Assembly: GCF_051020985.1 (NCBI RefSeq) | Contig: NW_027475141.1 | Coordinates: forward strand, 1,612,001-1,676,000 | Length of the DNA stretch: 64,000 nt | Source: Nomia melanderi | Taxonomy: Eukaryota; Arthropoda; Insecta; Hymenoptera; Halictidae | Direction: 5' to 3' | Shown: positions 38,420-51,700 of the stretch, piece after piece | Layout of the letters: the number at the start of each line of letters is the position of its first letter | Numbering within the stretch: the stretch's first letter is position 1 | Translations under genes and position numbers: made by a program | Notes under the pieces: generated by a model | The model's input: the letters and a program-made list of their open reading frames with translations, nothing else | What the model was told of the DNA's origin: nothing | Database searches by the model: none

Positions 38420-41400
38420 ATTGCGCTATCTCTAATACCACCCGAGGTATCACCAGATATATGCTGGATTTTTACATCACCTTGGGTGACGGATACCGAA
38501 AATCTGTAATTATCTCGGCCCCTGGTGGTCCGAGGTCCTTCCTGCTGCACAGATTCATGCGCATGGGCCTCCTAGGGACAATGCACTTTGGTTTATTGCG
38601 CTATCTCTAATAGCACCCGAGATATCACCATATATATATTGGATTTTCCCCTGACCCTGAGTGTCCGGTCCCATGTGACTGTGGTTTTCTCGGCCCCTGG
38701 TGGTCCGAGGTCGTTCCCGCTGCACAGATTCACGCGCCAGGGCCTCCTGCAGATAATTCACTTTTGATTATTGCGCCATCTCTAATAGCACCCAAGATAT
38801 CACCAGATATATATTGGATTTTCCCTGACCCTGAGTGTCCGGCCCCATGAGACTGTGGTTTTCTCGGCCCCTGGTTGTCCGAGGTCGTTCCCGCTGCACA
38901 GATTCATGCGCCATGGCATCCTACGGACAATGCACTTTGATTTATTGCGCTATCTCTAATAGCACCGGAGATATCCCCAGATATATATTGGATTTTCCCC
39001 TGACCCTGATTGTCCGGCCGCATGAGTCGGTTGTTTTCTCGGACCCTGGTGGTCCGAGGTCGTTCCCGCTGCCCAGATTCATGCGCCAGGGCCCCCTGCA
39101 TATAATTCACTTTGGATTATTGCGCTATCTGTAATAGCACCCGAGAAAGCACCATATATATGCTGTATTTTTACATGACATTGGGTGACGGATACCGAAA
39201 ACCTGTAATTTTTTCGGCCGCTGGTGGTCCGATGTTGTTCCTGCTGCACAGATTCATGCGCCAGGGCCTCCTGCAGATAAATCACTTTGGATTATTGCGC
39301 TATCTGTAATAGCGCCCGAGATATCACCAGATATATATTGGATTTTTCCCTGACCCTGAGTGTCCGGCCCCGTGAGACTGTGGTTTTCTCGGCCCCTGGT
39401 GGTCCGAGGTCGTGCCCGCTGCCCAGATTCATGCGCCAGGGCCTCCTACAGACAATGCACTTTGGTTTATTGCGCTATCTCTAATAGCACCCGAGATATC
39501 ACCAGATATATATTGGATTTTCCCCTGACCCTGAGTCTCCAGCCCCATGAGACGGTGGTTTTCTCGGCCCCTGGTGGTCCGAGGTCGTTCCCGCTGCACA
39601 GATTCATGCGCCAGGGTCTCCTGCAGATAATTCACTTTGGTTTATTGCGCTATCTCTAATAGCACCCGAGATATCACCAGATATATATTTGATTTTTCCC
39701 TGACCTTGAGTGTCCGGCCCCATGTGACGGTGGTTTTCTCGGCCCCTCGTGGTCCGCGGTCGTTCCCGCTACACAGATTCATGCGCCAGGGCCTCCTCCA
39801 GATAATTCACTTTGGTTTATTGCGCTATCTCTAATAGCACCCGAGATATCACCACATTTTATATTGGATTTTCCCCTGACCCTGAGTGTCCGGCCCCATG
39901 TGACGGTGGTTTTCTCGGCCCCTGGTGGTCCGAGGTCGTTCCCGCTGCACAGATTCATGCGCCCGGGCCTCCTGCAGATTATTCACTTTGGTTTATTGCG
40001 CTATCTCTAATAGCACCCGAGATATCACCAGATATATATTGGATTTTTCCCCGAACCTAACTGTCCGGCCCCATGAGACGGTGGTTTTCTCGGACCCTGG
40101 TGATCCGAGGTCGTTCCCGCTGCACAGATTCATGCGCCAGGGCCTCCTACAGACAATGCACTTTGATTTATTGCGCTATCTGTAATAGCACCCGAGATAT
40201 CACCAGATATATCTTGGATTTTTCCCTGACCCTGAGTGTCCGGCCCCATGAGACGGTGGTTTTCTCGGCCCCTGGTGGTCCGAGGTCGTTCCCGCTGGCC
40301 AGATTCATGCGCCAGGGCCTCCTACAGACAATGCACTTTGATTTATTGCGCTATCTCTAATAGCGCCCGAGATATCACCAGGTATATATTTGATTTTTCC
40401 CTGACCCTGAGTGTCCGGCCCCATGAGACGGTGGTTTTCTCGGCCCCTCGTGGTCCCAGGTCGTTCCCGCTGCACAGATGCATGCGCCAGGGCCTCCTGC
40501 AGATAATTCACTTTGGTTTATGGCGGTATCTCTAATAGCACCCGAGATATCACCAGATATATATTGGATTTTCCCCTGACCCTGAGTGTCCGGCCCCATG
40601 AGTCTTTGGTTTTCTCGGCAACTGGTGGTCCGAGCTCGTTTCCGCTGCACAGATTCATGCGCCAGGGCATCCTGCAGACAATGCACTTTGGTTTATTGCG
40701 CTATCTGTAATAGCACCCGAGATATCACCAGATATATCTTGGATTTTTCCCTGACCGTGAGTGTCCGGCCCCATGAGTCGGTGGTTTTCTCGGCCCCTCG
40801 TGGTCCGAGGTCGTTCCCCCTGCACCGATTCATGCGCCAGGGCCTCCTGCAGATAATTCACTTTGATTTACCGCGCTATCTGTTATTGCACACGAGATAT
40901 CACCAGATATATATTGGATTTTCCCCTGAACCTGAGTGCCCGTGCGCAATGAGACGGTGGTTTTATGGGCCCCTGGTGGTCCGAGGTCGTTCCCGTTGCA
41001 CAGACGCATGCGCCAGGGCCTCCTGCAGACAATTCACTTTGATTTATTGCGCTATCTCTAATACCACCCGAGGTATCACCAGATATATGCTGGATTTTTA
41101 CATCACCTTGGGTGACGGATACCGAAAATCTGTAATTATCTCGGCCCCTGGTGGTCCGAGGTCCTTCCTGCTGCACAGATTCATGCGCATGGGCCTCCTA
41201 GGGACAATGCACTTTGGTTTATTGCGCTATCTCTAATAGCACCCGAGATATCACCATATATATATTGGATTTTCCCCTGACCCTGAGTGTCCGGTCCCAT
41301 GTGACTGTGGTTTTCTCGGCCCCTGGTGGTCCGAGGTCGTTCCCGCTGCACAGATTCACGCGCCAGGGCCTCCTGCAGATAATTCACTTTTTATTATTGC

Positions 41401-43486
41401 GCCATCTCTAATAGCACCCAAGATATCACCAGATATATATTGGATTTTCCCTGACCCTGAGTGTCCGGCCCCATGAGACTGTGGTTTTCTCGGCCCCTGG
41501 TTGTCCGAGGTCGTTCCCGCTGCACAGATTCATGCGCCATGGCATCCTACGGACAATGCACTTTGATTTATTGCGCTATCTCTAATAGCACCGGAGATAT
41601 CCCCAGATATATATTGGATTTTCCCCTGACCCTGATTGTCCGGCCGCATGAGTCGGTTGTTTTCTCGGACCCTGGTGGTCCGAGGTCGTTCCCGCTGCCC
41701 AGATTCATGCGCCAGGGCCCCCTGCATATAATTCACTTTGGATTATTGCGCTATCTGTAATAGCACCCGAGAAAGCACCATATATATGCTGTATTTTTAC
41801 ATGACATTGGGTGACGGATACCGAAAACCTGTAATTTTTTCGGCCGCTGGTGGTCCGATGTTGTTCCTGCTGCACAGATTCATGCGCCAGGGCCTCCTGC
41901 AGATAAATCACTTTGGATTATTGCGCTATCTGTAATAGCGCCCGAGATATCACCAGATATATATTGGATTTTTCCCTGACCCTGAGTGTCCGGCCCCGTG
42001 AGACGGTGGTTTTCTCGGCCCCTGGTGGTCCGAGGTCGTTCCCGCTGCACAGATTCATGCGCCAGGGTCTCCTGCAGATAATTCACTTTGGTTTATTGCG
42101 CTATCTCTAATAGCACCCGAGATATCACCAGATATATATTTGATTTTTCCCTGACCTTGAGTGTCCGGCCCCATGAGACGGTGGTTTTCTCGGCCCCTCG
42201 TGGTCCGCGGTCGTTCCCGCTACACAGATTCATGCGCCAGGGCCTCCTCCAGATAATTCACTTTGGTTTATTGCGCTATCTCTAATAGCACCCGAGATAT
42301 CACCACATTTTATATTGGATTTTCCCCTGACCCTGAGTGTCCGGCCCCATGTGACGGTGGTTTTCTCGGCCCCTGGTGGTCCGAGGTCGTTCCCGCTGTA
42401 CAGATTCATGCGCCCGGGCCTCCTGCAGATCATTCACTTTGGTTTATTGCGCTATCTCTAATAGCACCCGAGATATCACCAGATATATATTGGATTTTTC
42501 CCCGAACCTAACTGTCCGGCCCCATGAGACGGTGGTTTTGTCGGACCCTGGTGATCCGAGGTCGTTCCCGCTGCACAGATTCATGCGCCAGGGCCTCCTA
42601 CAGACAATGCACTTTGATTTATTGCGCTATCTGTAATAGCACCCGAGATATCACCAGATATATCTTGGATTTTTCCCTGACCCTGAGTGTCCGGCCCCAT
42701 GAGACGGTGGTTTTCTCGGCCCCTGGTGGTCCGAGGTCGTTCCCGCTGGCCAGATTCATGCGCCAGGGCCTCCTACAGACAATGCACTTTGATTTATTGC
42801 GCTATCTCTAATAGCGCCCGAGATATCACCAGGTATATATTTGATTTTTCCCTGACCCTGAGTGTCCGGCCCCATGAGACGGTGGTTTTCTCGGCCCCTC
42901 GTGGTCCCAGGTCGTTCCCGCTGCACAGATGCATGCGCCAGGGCCTCCTGCAGATAATTCACTTTGGTTTATGGCGGTATCTCTAATAGCACCCGAGATA
43001 TCACCAGATATATATTGGATTTTCCCCTGACCCTGAGTGTCCGGCCCCATGAGTCTTTGGTTTTCTCGGCAACTGGTGGTCCGAGCTCGTTTCCGCTGCA
43101 CAGATTCATGCGCCAGGGCATCCTGCAGACAATGCACTTTGGTTTATTGCGCTATCTGTAATAGCACCCGAGATTTCACCAGATATATCTTGGATTTTTC
43201 CCTGACCGTGAGTGTCCGGCCCCATGAGTCGGTGGTTTTCTCGGCCCCTCGTGGTCCGAGGTCGTTCCCCCTGCACCGATTCATGCGCCAGGGCCTCCTG
43301 CAGATAATTCACTTTGATTTACCGCGCTAACTGTTATTGCACACGAGATATCACCAGATATATATTGGATTTTCCCCTGAACCTGAGTGCCCGTGCGCAA
43401 TGAGACGGTGGTTTTATGGGCCCCTGGTGGTCCGAGGTCGTTCCCGTTGCACAGATGCATGCGCCAGGGCCTCCTGCAGACAATTC
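38420..43486. repeat. Large tandem duplication, 2,626-bp and 2,451-bp copies (15 and 14 monomers)
   Basis: Copy 1 spans about 38,420-41,045 and copy 2 about 41,046-43,486. The offset is 2,626 bases up to about 39,370 and 2,451 from about 39,550, so copy 2 lacks exactly one monomer. Shared rare markers: ATACCACCCGAGGTATCACC, ACCATATATATTGG with GGTCCCATGTGACTG, TCACGCGCCAGG, CCCAAGATATC, GGTTGTCCGAGG, CACCGGAGATATCCCC, TGATTGTCCGGCCGCATGAG, CCTGCATATAATTC, CACCACATTTTATATTGG, TTAACTGTCCGG-type CCGAACCTAACTGTCC, GTTTATGGCGGTATC, GAGTCTTTGG and GTGCGCAATGAGACGG. Copies are nearly identical by reading, so the event is recent. A partial third start follows at 43,487, resembling 34,560-34,940. Confidence 0.9.
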
Positions 43487-45067
43487 ACTTTGATTTATTG
43501 CGCTATCTCTAATACCACCCGAGGTATCACGAGATATATGCTTGATTTTTACATGACCTTGGGTGACGGATACCGAAAATCTGTAATTTTCTCGGCCCCT
43601 GGTGGTCCGAGGTCCTTCCTGCTGCACAGATTCATGCGCAAGGGCCTCCTAGGGACAATGCACTTTGGTTTATTGCGCTATCTCTAATAGCACCCGAGAT
43701 ATCACCAGATATATATTGGATTTTCCCCTGACCCTGAGTGTCCGGCCCCATGAGACGGTGGTTTTCTCGGCCCCTGGTGGTCCGAGGACGTTCCCGCTGC
43801 CCAGAATCATGCGCCAGGGCCTCCTACAGACAATGCACTTTGATTTATTGCGCTATCTGTCATAGCACCCAGGAAAGCTCCATATATATGCTGGATTTTT
43901 ACATGACTTTGGGTGACGGATACCGAAAATCTGTAATTTTCTCGGCCCCTGGTGGTCCGATGTCGTTCCTCCTGCACAGATTCATGCGCAAGGGCCTCCT
44001 ACGGACAATGCACTTTGATTTTTTTCGCTATCTCTAATAGCACCCGAGATATCACCAGTTATATGCTGGATTTTTACATGAAATTGGGTGACGGTTACCG
44101 AAAATCTGTAATTTTTTCGAACCCTGGTGGTCCGATGTTGTTCCCACTGCCCAGATTCATGCGCCAGGGCCTCCTACAGACAATACACTTTGATTTATTG
44201 CGCTATCTCTAATAGCACCCGAGATATCACCAGATATATGCTGGATTTTAACATGACCCTGAGTGTCCGGCCCCATGTGTCGGTGGTTTTCTCGGCCCCT
44301 GGTGGTCCGAGATCGTTCCCACTGCACAGATTCATGCGCCAGGGCCTCCTGCAGACAATGCACTTTGATTTATTGCGCTATCTCTAATAGCACCCGAGAT
44401 ATCACCAAATATATATTGGATTTTACCCTGACCCTTAGTATCCAGGCCAATGAGACGGTGGTTTTCTCGGCCCCTGGTGGTCCGAGGTCGTTCCCGCTTG
44501 CACAGATTCATGCGCCAGGGCCTCCTGCAGATAATTAACTTTGGGTTATTGCGCTATCTCTAATAGCACCCGAGATATCACCAGATATATATTGTATTTT
44601 CCCCTGACCCTGAATGTCCGGCCCCATGAGACGGTGATTTTCTCGGCGTCTGGTGGTCCGAGGTCGTTGACGCAGCACAGATTCATTCGCCAGTGCCTCC
44701 AACAGACAATGCACTTTGATTTATTGCGCTATCTCTAATAGCACCCGAGATATCACCAGATATATATTGATTTTCCCCTGACCCCGAGTGTCCGGCCCCA
44801 TGAGACGGTGGTTTTCTCGGCCCCTGTTGTTCCGAGGTCGTTCCCGCTCTACAGATTCATGCGCCAGGGCTTCCTGCAGAGAATGCACTTTGATTTATCG
44901 CGTTATATGTAATAGCCGCCGAGATATCACCAGATATATGCTGGATTTTTCCCTGACCCTGAGTGTCCGGCCCAATGAGACGGTGGTTTTCTTTACCCCT
45001 GGTGGTCCGAGGTCGTTCCCGCTGCACAGATTCATGCGCCAGGGTCTCCTGCAGATAATTCACTTTG
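43487..45067. repeat. Mixed type I and type II monomers
   Basis: About nine monomers. 43,500-43,900 matches 34,570-34,975 at an offset of about 8,926 bases (51 monomers), including ATACCACCCGAGGTATCACG, CCGAGGACGTTCCC and CTGTCATAGCACCC. Type II cassettes lie near 43,562, 43,912 and 44,087. Monomers at about 44,240 and 44,420 mix type II left ends (ATTTTAACATGACC, TTTTACCCTGACCCTTAG) with type I middles. 44,788-45,060 (CCTGTTGTTCCGAGG, GCAGAGAATGCAC, ATATGTAATAGCCGCCGAG) matches 49,860-50,030. Confidence 0.76.
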
Positions 45068-48000
45068 GTTTATTGCGCTATCTGTAATAGCACCCGAGAT
45101 ATCACCAGATATATATTGGATTTTCCCCTGACCCTGAGTGTCCGGCCCCATGTGTCGATGGTTTTCTCGGCCCCTGGTGGTCCGAGGTCGTTCCCGCTGC
45201 CCAGATTCATGCGCCAGGGCCTCCTACAGACAATGCACTTTGATTTATTGCGCTATCAGTAATAGCACCCGAGAAAGCACCATATATATGCTGGATTTTT
45301 ACATGACTTTGTGTGACGGATACCGAAAATCTGTAATTTTCTCGGCCCCTGGTGGTCCAATGTCGTTCCTGCTGCACAGATTAATGCGCAAGGGCCTCCT
45401 ACGGTCAATGCACTTTGATTTATTGCGCTATCTCTAATAGCACCCGAGATATCACCAGATATATATTGGATTTTTCCCTGACCCTGAGTGTCCGGCCCCA
45501 TGAGACGGTGGTTTTCTCGGCCCCTGGTGGTCCGAGATCGTTCCCGCTACACAAATTCATGCGCCAGGGCCTCCTGCAGATAATTCACTTTGGTTTATTG
45601 CGCTATCTCTAATAGCACCCGAGATATCACCAGATATATATGGGATTTTCCCCTGACCCTGAGTGTCCGGCCCCATGAGACGGTGGTTTTCTCGGCCCCT
45701 GGTGGTCCGAGGTCGTTCCCGCTGCCCAGATTCATGGGCCAGGGCCTCCTGCAGATAATTCACTTTGGTTTATTGCGCTATCTCTAATAGCACCCGCGAT
45801 ATCACCAAATATATATTGGATTTTTCCCTGATCCTGTGTGTCCAGCCGCATGAGACGGTGGTTTTCTCGGCCCCTGGTGGTCCGAGGTCGTTCCCGCTGC
45901 ACAGATGCACGCGCCAGGGCCTCCTGTAGATAATTCACTTTGGTTTATTGCGCTATCTCTAATAGCACCCGAGATATCAACAGATATATATTGATTTTCC
46001 CCTGATCCTGTGTGTCCAGCCGCATGAGACGGTGGTTTTCTCGGCCCCTGGTGGTCCGAGGTCGTTCCCGCTGCACAGATGCACGCGCCAGGGCCTCCTG
46101 TAGATAATTCACTTTGGTTTATTGCGCTATCTCTAATAGCACCCGAGATATCACCAGATATATATTGATTTTCCCCTGACCCTGAGTGTCCGCCCCCATG
46201 AGACTGTGGTTTTCTCGGCCCCTGGTGGTCCGAGGTCGTTCCCGCTGCACAAATTCATGCGCCAGGGCCACCTACAGACAATGCACTTTGATTTATTGCG
46301 CTATCTGTAATAGCACCCGAGATATCACCAGATATATATTGGATTTTTCCCTGACCCTGGGTGTCCGGCCCCATGAGACGGTGGTTGTCTCGGCCCATGG
46401 TGGTCCGAGGTCGTTCCCGCTGCACAGATTCATGCGCTTGGGCCTCCTGCAGATAATTCACTTTGGTTTATTGGGCTATCTGTAATAACACCCGAGATAT
46501 CACCAAATACATATTGGATTTTCCCCTGACCCTGAGTGTCCGGCCCCATGAGACGGTGGTTCTCTCGGCCCCTGGTGATCCGAGCTCGTTCCCGCTGGCC
46601 AGATTCATGCGCCAGGGCCTCCTACAGACAACGCACTTTGATTTATTGCGCTATCTGTAATAGCACCCGAGATATCACCAGATATATATTGGATTTTCCC
46701 CTGACCCTGAGTGTCCGGCCCCATGTGTCGATGGTTTTCTCGGCCCCTGGTGGTCCGAGGTCGTTCCCGCTGCCCAGATTCATGCGCCAGGGCCTCCTAC
46801 AGACAATGCACTTTGATTTATTGCTTTATCAGTAATAGCACCCGAGAAAGCACCATATATATGCTGGATTTTTACATGACTTTGTGTGACGGATACCGAA
46901 AATCTGTAATTTTCTCGGCCCCTGGTGGTCCAATGTCGTTCCTGCTGCACAGATTAATGCGCAAGGGCCTCCTACGGTCAATGCACTTTGATTTATTGCG
47001 CTATCTCTAATAGCACCCGAGATATCACCAGATATATATTGGATTTTTCCCTGACCCTGAGTGTCCGGCCCCATGAGACGGTGGTTTTCTCGGCCCCTGG
47101 TGGTCCGAGATCGTTCCCGCTACACAAATTCATGCGCCAGGGCCTCCTGCAGATAATTCACTTTGGTTTATTGCGCTATCTCTAATAGCACCCGAGATAT
47201 CACCAGATATATATGGGATTTTCCCCTGACCCTGAGTGTCCGGCCCCATGAGACGGTGGTTTTCTCGGCCCCTGGTGGTCCGAGGTCGTTCCCGCTGCCC
47301 AGATTCATGGGCCAGGGCCTCCTGCAGATAATTCACTTTGGTTTATTGCGCTATCTCTAATAGCACCCGCGATATCACCAAATATATATTGGATTTTTCC
47401 CTGATCCTGTGTGTCCAGCCGCATGAGACGGTGGTTTTCTCGGCCCCTGGTGGTCCGAGGTCGTTCCCGCTGCACAGATGCACGCGCCAGGGCCTCCTGT
47501 AGATAATTCACTTTGGTTTATTGCGCTATCTCTAATAGCACCCGAGATATCAACAGATATATATTGATTTTCCCCTGATCCTGTGTGTCCAGCCGCATGA
47601 GACGGTGGTTTTCTCGGCCCCTGGTGGTCCGAGGTCGTTCCCGCTGCACAGATGCACGCGCCAGGGCCTCCTGTAGATAATTCACTTTGGTTTATTGCGC
47701 TATCTCTAATAGCACCCGAGATATCACCAGATATATATTGATTTTCCCCTGACCCTGAGTGTCCGCCCCCATGAGACTGTGGTTTTCTCGGCCCCTGGTG
47801 GTCCGAGGTCGTTCCCGCTGCACAAATTCATGCGCCAGGGCCACCTACAGACAATGCACTTTGATTTATTGCGCTATCTGTAATAGCACCCGAGATATCA
47901 CCAGATATATATTGGATTTTTCCCTGACCCTGGGTGTCCGGCCCCATGAGACGGTGGTTGTCTCGGCCCATGGTGGTCCGAGGTCGTTCCCGCTGCACAG

Positions 48001-48780
48001 ATTCATGCGCTTGGGCCTCCTGCAGATAATTCACTTTGGTTTATTGGGCTATCTGTAATAACACCCGAGATATCACCAAATACATATTGGATTTTCCCCT
48101 GACCCTGAGTGTCCGGCCCCATGAGACGGTGGTTCTCTCGGCCCCTGGTGATCCGAGCTCGTTCCCGCTGGCCAGATTCATGCGCCAGGGCCTCCTACAG
48201 ACAACGCACTTTGATTTATTGCGCTATCTGTAATAGCACCCGAGATATCACCAGATATATATTGGATTTTTCCCTGACCCTGAGTGTCCGGCCCCATGAG
48301 ACGGTGGTTTTCTCGGCCCCTGGTGGTCCGAGGTCGTTCCCGCTGCACAGATTCATGCGCCAGGGCCTCCTGCAGATAATTCACTTTGGTTTATTGCGCT
48401 ATCTCTAATGGCACCCGAGATATCACCAGATATATATTGGATTTTCCCCTGACCCTGAGTGTCCGGCCCCATGTCTCGATGGTTTTCTCGGCCCCTGGTG
48501 GTCCGAGGTCGTTCCCGCTGCCCATATTCATGCGCCAGGGCCTCCTACAGACAATGCACTTTGATTTATTGCGCTATCAGTAATAGCACCCGAGAAAGCA
48601 CCATATATATGCTGGATTTTTACATGACTTTGTGTGACGGATACCGAAAATCTGTAATTTTCTCGGCCCCTGGTGGTCCAATGTCGTTCCTGCTGCACAG
48701 ATTAATGCGCAAGGTCCTCCTACGGTCAATGCACTTTGATTTATTGCGCTATCTCTAATAGCACCCGAGATATCACCAGA
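45068..48780. repeat. 9-monomer higher-order repeat, 1,573-bp period, 2 full copies plus a partial third
   Basis: Copies at 45,068-46,640 and 46,641-48,213. Two monomers per copy are one base short (ATATTGATTTTCCCC), which accounts for 1,573 instead of 1,575. Markers in order: TGTGTCGATGG with CTATCAGTAATAGC or TTATCAGTAATAGC, a type II monomer with TTTGTGTGACGG, CTACACAAATTCATG, ATATATGGGATTTTCC with ATTCATGGGCC, CACCCGCGATATCACC with CCTGTGTGTCCAGCCGC (twice in adjacent monomers), GTCCGCCCCCATG, CTGGGTGTCCGG, and CCAAATACATATTGG. A partial third copy occupies about 48,413-48,780 after one additional ordinary monomer at about 48,238-48,412. Confidence 0.92.
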
Positions 48781-51700
48781 TATATATTGGATTTTTCCTA
48801 GACCCTGACAGTCCGGACCCATGTGTCGATGGTTTTCTCGGTCCCTCGGGGTCCGAGGTCGATCCCGCTGCACAGATTCATGCGCCAGGGCCCCCTGCAG
48901 ATAATTCACTTTGATTTATAGCGCTATCTCTAATAGCACCCGAGATATCACCAGATATATATTGGATTTTTCCCTGACCCTGACAGTCCGGCCCCATGTG
49001 TCGATGGTTTTCTCGGTCCCTCGTGGTCCGAGGTCGATCCCGCTGCACAGATTCATGCGCCAGGGACCCCAGCAGATAATTCACTTTGGTTTATTGCGCT
49101 ATCTCTAATAGCACCCGAGATATCACCAGATATATATTGGATTTTCCCCTGACCCTGAGTGTCCGGCCCCATGAGACTGTGGTTTTCTCGGCCCCTGGTG
49201 GTCCGAGGTCGTTCCCGCTGCACAGATTTATGCGCCAGGTCCTCCTACAGACTATGCACTTTGATTTATTGGGCTGTCTGTAATAGCACCCGAGATATCA
49301 CCAGATATATATTGGATTTTCCCCTGACCCTGAGTGTCCGGCCCCATGAGACTGTGGTTTTCTCGGCCCCTGGTGGTCCGAGGTCGTTCCCGCTGCACAG
49401 ATTCATGCGCCAGGGCCCGCTGGAGATAATCCTCTTTTGTTTAGTGCGCTATCTGTAAGAGCACCCGAGATATCACCAGATATATATTGAATTTTTCAAC
49501 CGACCCTGAGTGTCCGGCCCCATGAGACGGCTGTTTTCTCGGCCCCTGGTGGTCCGAGGTCGTTCCCGCCGCCCAGATTCATGCGCCAGGGCCTCCTACA
49601 GTCAATGCACTTTGATTTATCGCGCTTTCTGTAATAGAACCCGAGATATCACCAGATATATATTGGATTTTCCCCTGACCCTGAGTGTCCGGCCCCATGA
49701 GACGGTCGTTTTCTCGGCCCCTGGTGGTCCGAGGTCGTTCCCGCTGCACAGATTCATGCGCCAGGGCCTCCTGCAGATAATTCACGTTGGTTTATTGCGC
49801 TATCTCCAATTTCTCACGAGATATCACCAGATATATATTGGATTTTTCCCTGACCCCGAGTGTCCGGCCCCATGAGACGGTGGTTTTCTCGGCCCCTGTT
49901 GTTCCGAGGTCGTTCCCGCTGCACAGATTCATGCGCCAGGGCTTCCTGCAGAGAATGCACTTTGATTTATCGCGGTATATGTAATAGCCGCCGAGATATC
50001 ACCAGATATATGCTGGATTTTTCCCTGACCCTGAGTGTCCGGCCCCATGTGTCTGTGGTTTTCTCGGCCCCTGGTGTTCCGAGGTAGTTCCCGCTGCACA
50101 GATGCATGCGCCAGGGCCTCCTGCAGATAATTCACTTTGATTTATCGCGCTATCTCTAATAGCACCTGAGATATCGCCAGATATATATTGGATTTTTCCC
50201 TGACCCTGATTGTCCGGCTCCATGAGACGGTGGATTTCTCGGCCCTTGGTGCTCCGAGGTCGTTCCGGCTGCACAGATTCATGCGCCAGGGCTTGCTGCA
50301 GACAATGCACTTTGATTTATCGCGCTATCTGTAATAGCACCCGAGATATCGCCAGATATATGCCGGATTTTTAAATCACCTTGGGTGACGGATACAGAAT
50401 ATCTGTAATTTTCTCGGCCCCTGGTAGGCCGAGGTCTCTCCGGCTGCACAGATTCATGCGGCAGGGCTTGCTGCAGACAATGCACTTTAGTTTATCGCGC
50501 TATCTCTAATAGCACCAGAGATATCACCAGATATATATTGGATTTTCCCCTGACCCTGTGTATCCGGCCCCATCAGTCGGTGGTTTTCTCGGCCCCTGGT
50601 GGTCCGACGTTGCTCCCGCTGCGCAGATTCATGCGCTAGGGCCTCCTGCAGACAATGCACTTTAGTTTATCGCGCTATCTCTAATAGCACCGGAGATATC
50701 ACCAGATATATATTGGATTTTCCCCTGACCCTGAGTATCCGGCCCCATGAGTCGGTGGTTTTCTCGGCCCCTGGTGGTCCGAGGTCGTTCACACTGCACA
50801 GATTCATGCGCCAGGGCTTGCTGCAGAAAATGCACTTTGATTTATCGCGCTATTTCTAATGGCACCCGAGATATCAACAGATATATGCTTGATATTTACA
50901 TGACCTTGGGTGACGGATACCGAATATCTGTAATTTTCTCGGCCCCTGGTGGACCGAGGTCGTTCCTGCTGCACAGATTCATTCGCCAGTGCCTCCTACA
51001 GACAATGCACTTTGATTTATTGAGCTATCTCTAATAGCACCCGAGATATCACCAGTTATATATTGGATTTTTCCCTGACCCTGACAGTCCGGCCCCATGA
51101 GACGGTGATTTTCTCGGCCCCTGGTGGTCCGAGGTCGATCCCGGTAGACGGATTCATGCACCAGGGATTCCCGCAGACTACGCACTTTGATTTATCGCGC
51201 TATCTCTAATAGCACCCGAGATATCACCAGATATGTATTGGATTTTTCCCTGACCCTGAGTGTCCGGCCCCATGTGTCGGTGATTTTCTCGGCCCCTGGT
51301 GGTCCGAGGTCGATCCTGCTGCACAGATTCCTGCGCCAGGGCCTCCTGCAGACAATGCACTTTGATTTATTGAGCTATATCTAATAGCACCCGAGATATC
51401 ACCAGATATATATTGGATCTTTCCCTGACCCTGACATTACGGCCCCATGTGTCGGTGGTTTTCTCGGTCCATGGTTGTCCGATGTCGATCATGCTGCACA
51501 GATGCATGCGCCAGGGCCTCCTGCAGACAATGCACTTTGATTTATTGCGCTATCTCTCATAGCACCCGAGATATCAGCAGATATATATTGGATTTTACCC
51601 TGACCCTTAGTATCAGGCCCCACGAGTCAGTGGTTTTCTCGGCCCCTGGTGGTCCGAGGTCGTTGCCGCTGCACAGATTCATGCGCCAGGGCCTCCTGCA

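Noticed and set aside
40586..41236. Longest open frame, 216 codons
   Set aside because: It exists because one monomer reads CTGTTATTGCACAC in place of CTGTAATAGCACCC, removing the usual stops. Its translation is three successive frames of the same satellite. The second copy of this segment (from 43,037) is interrupted.
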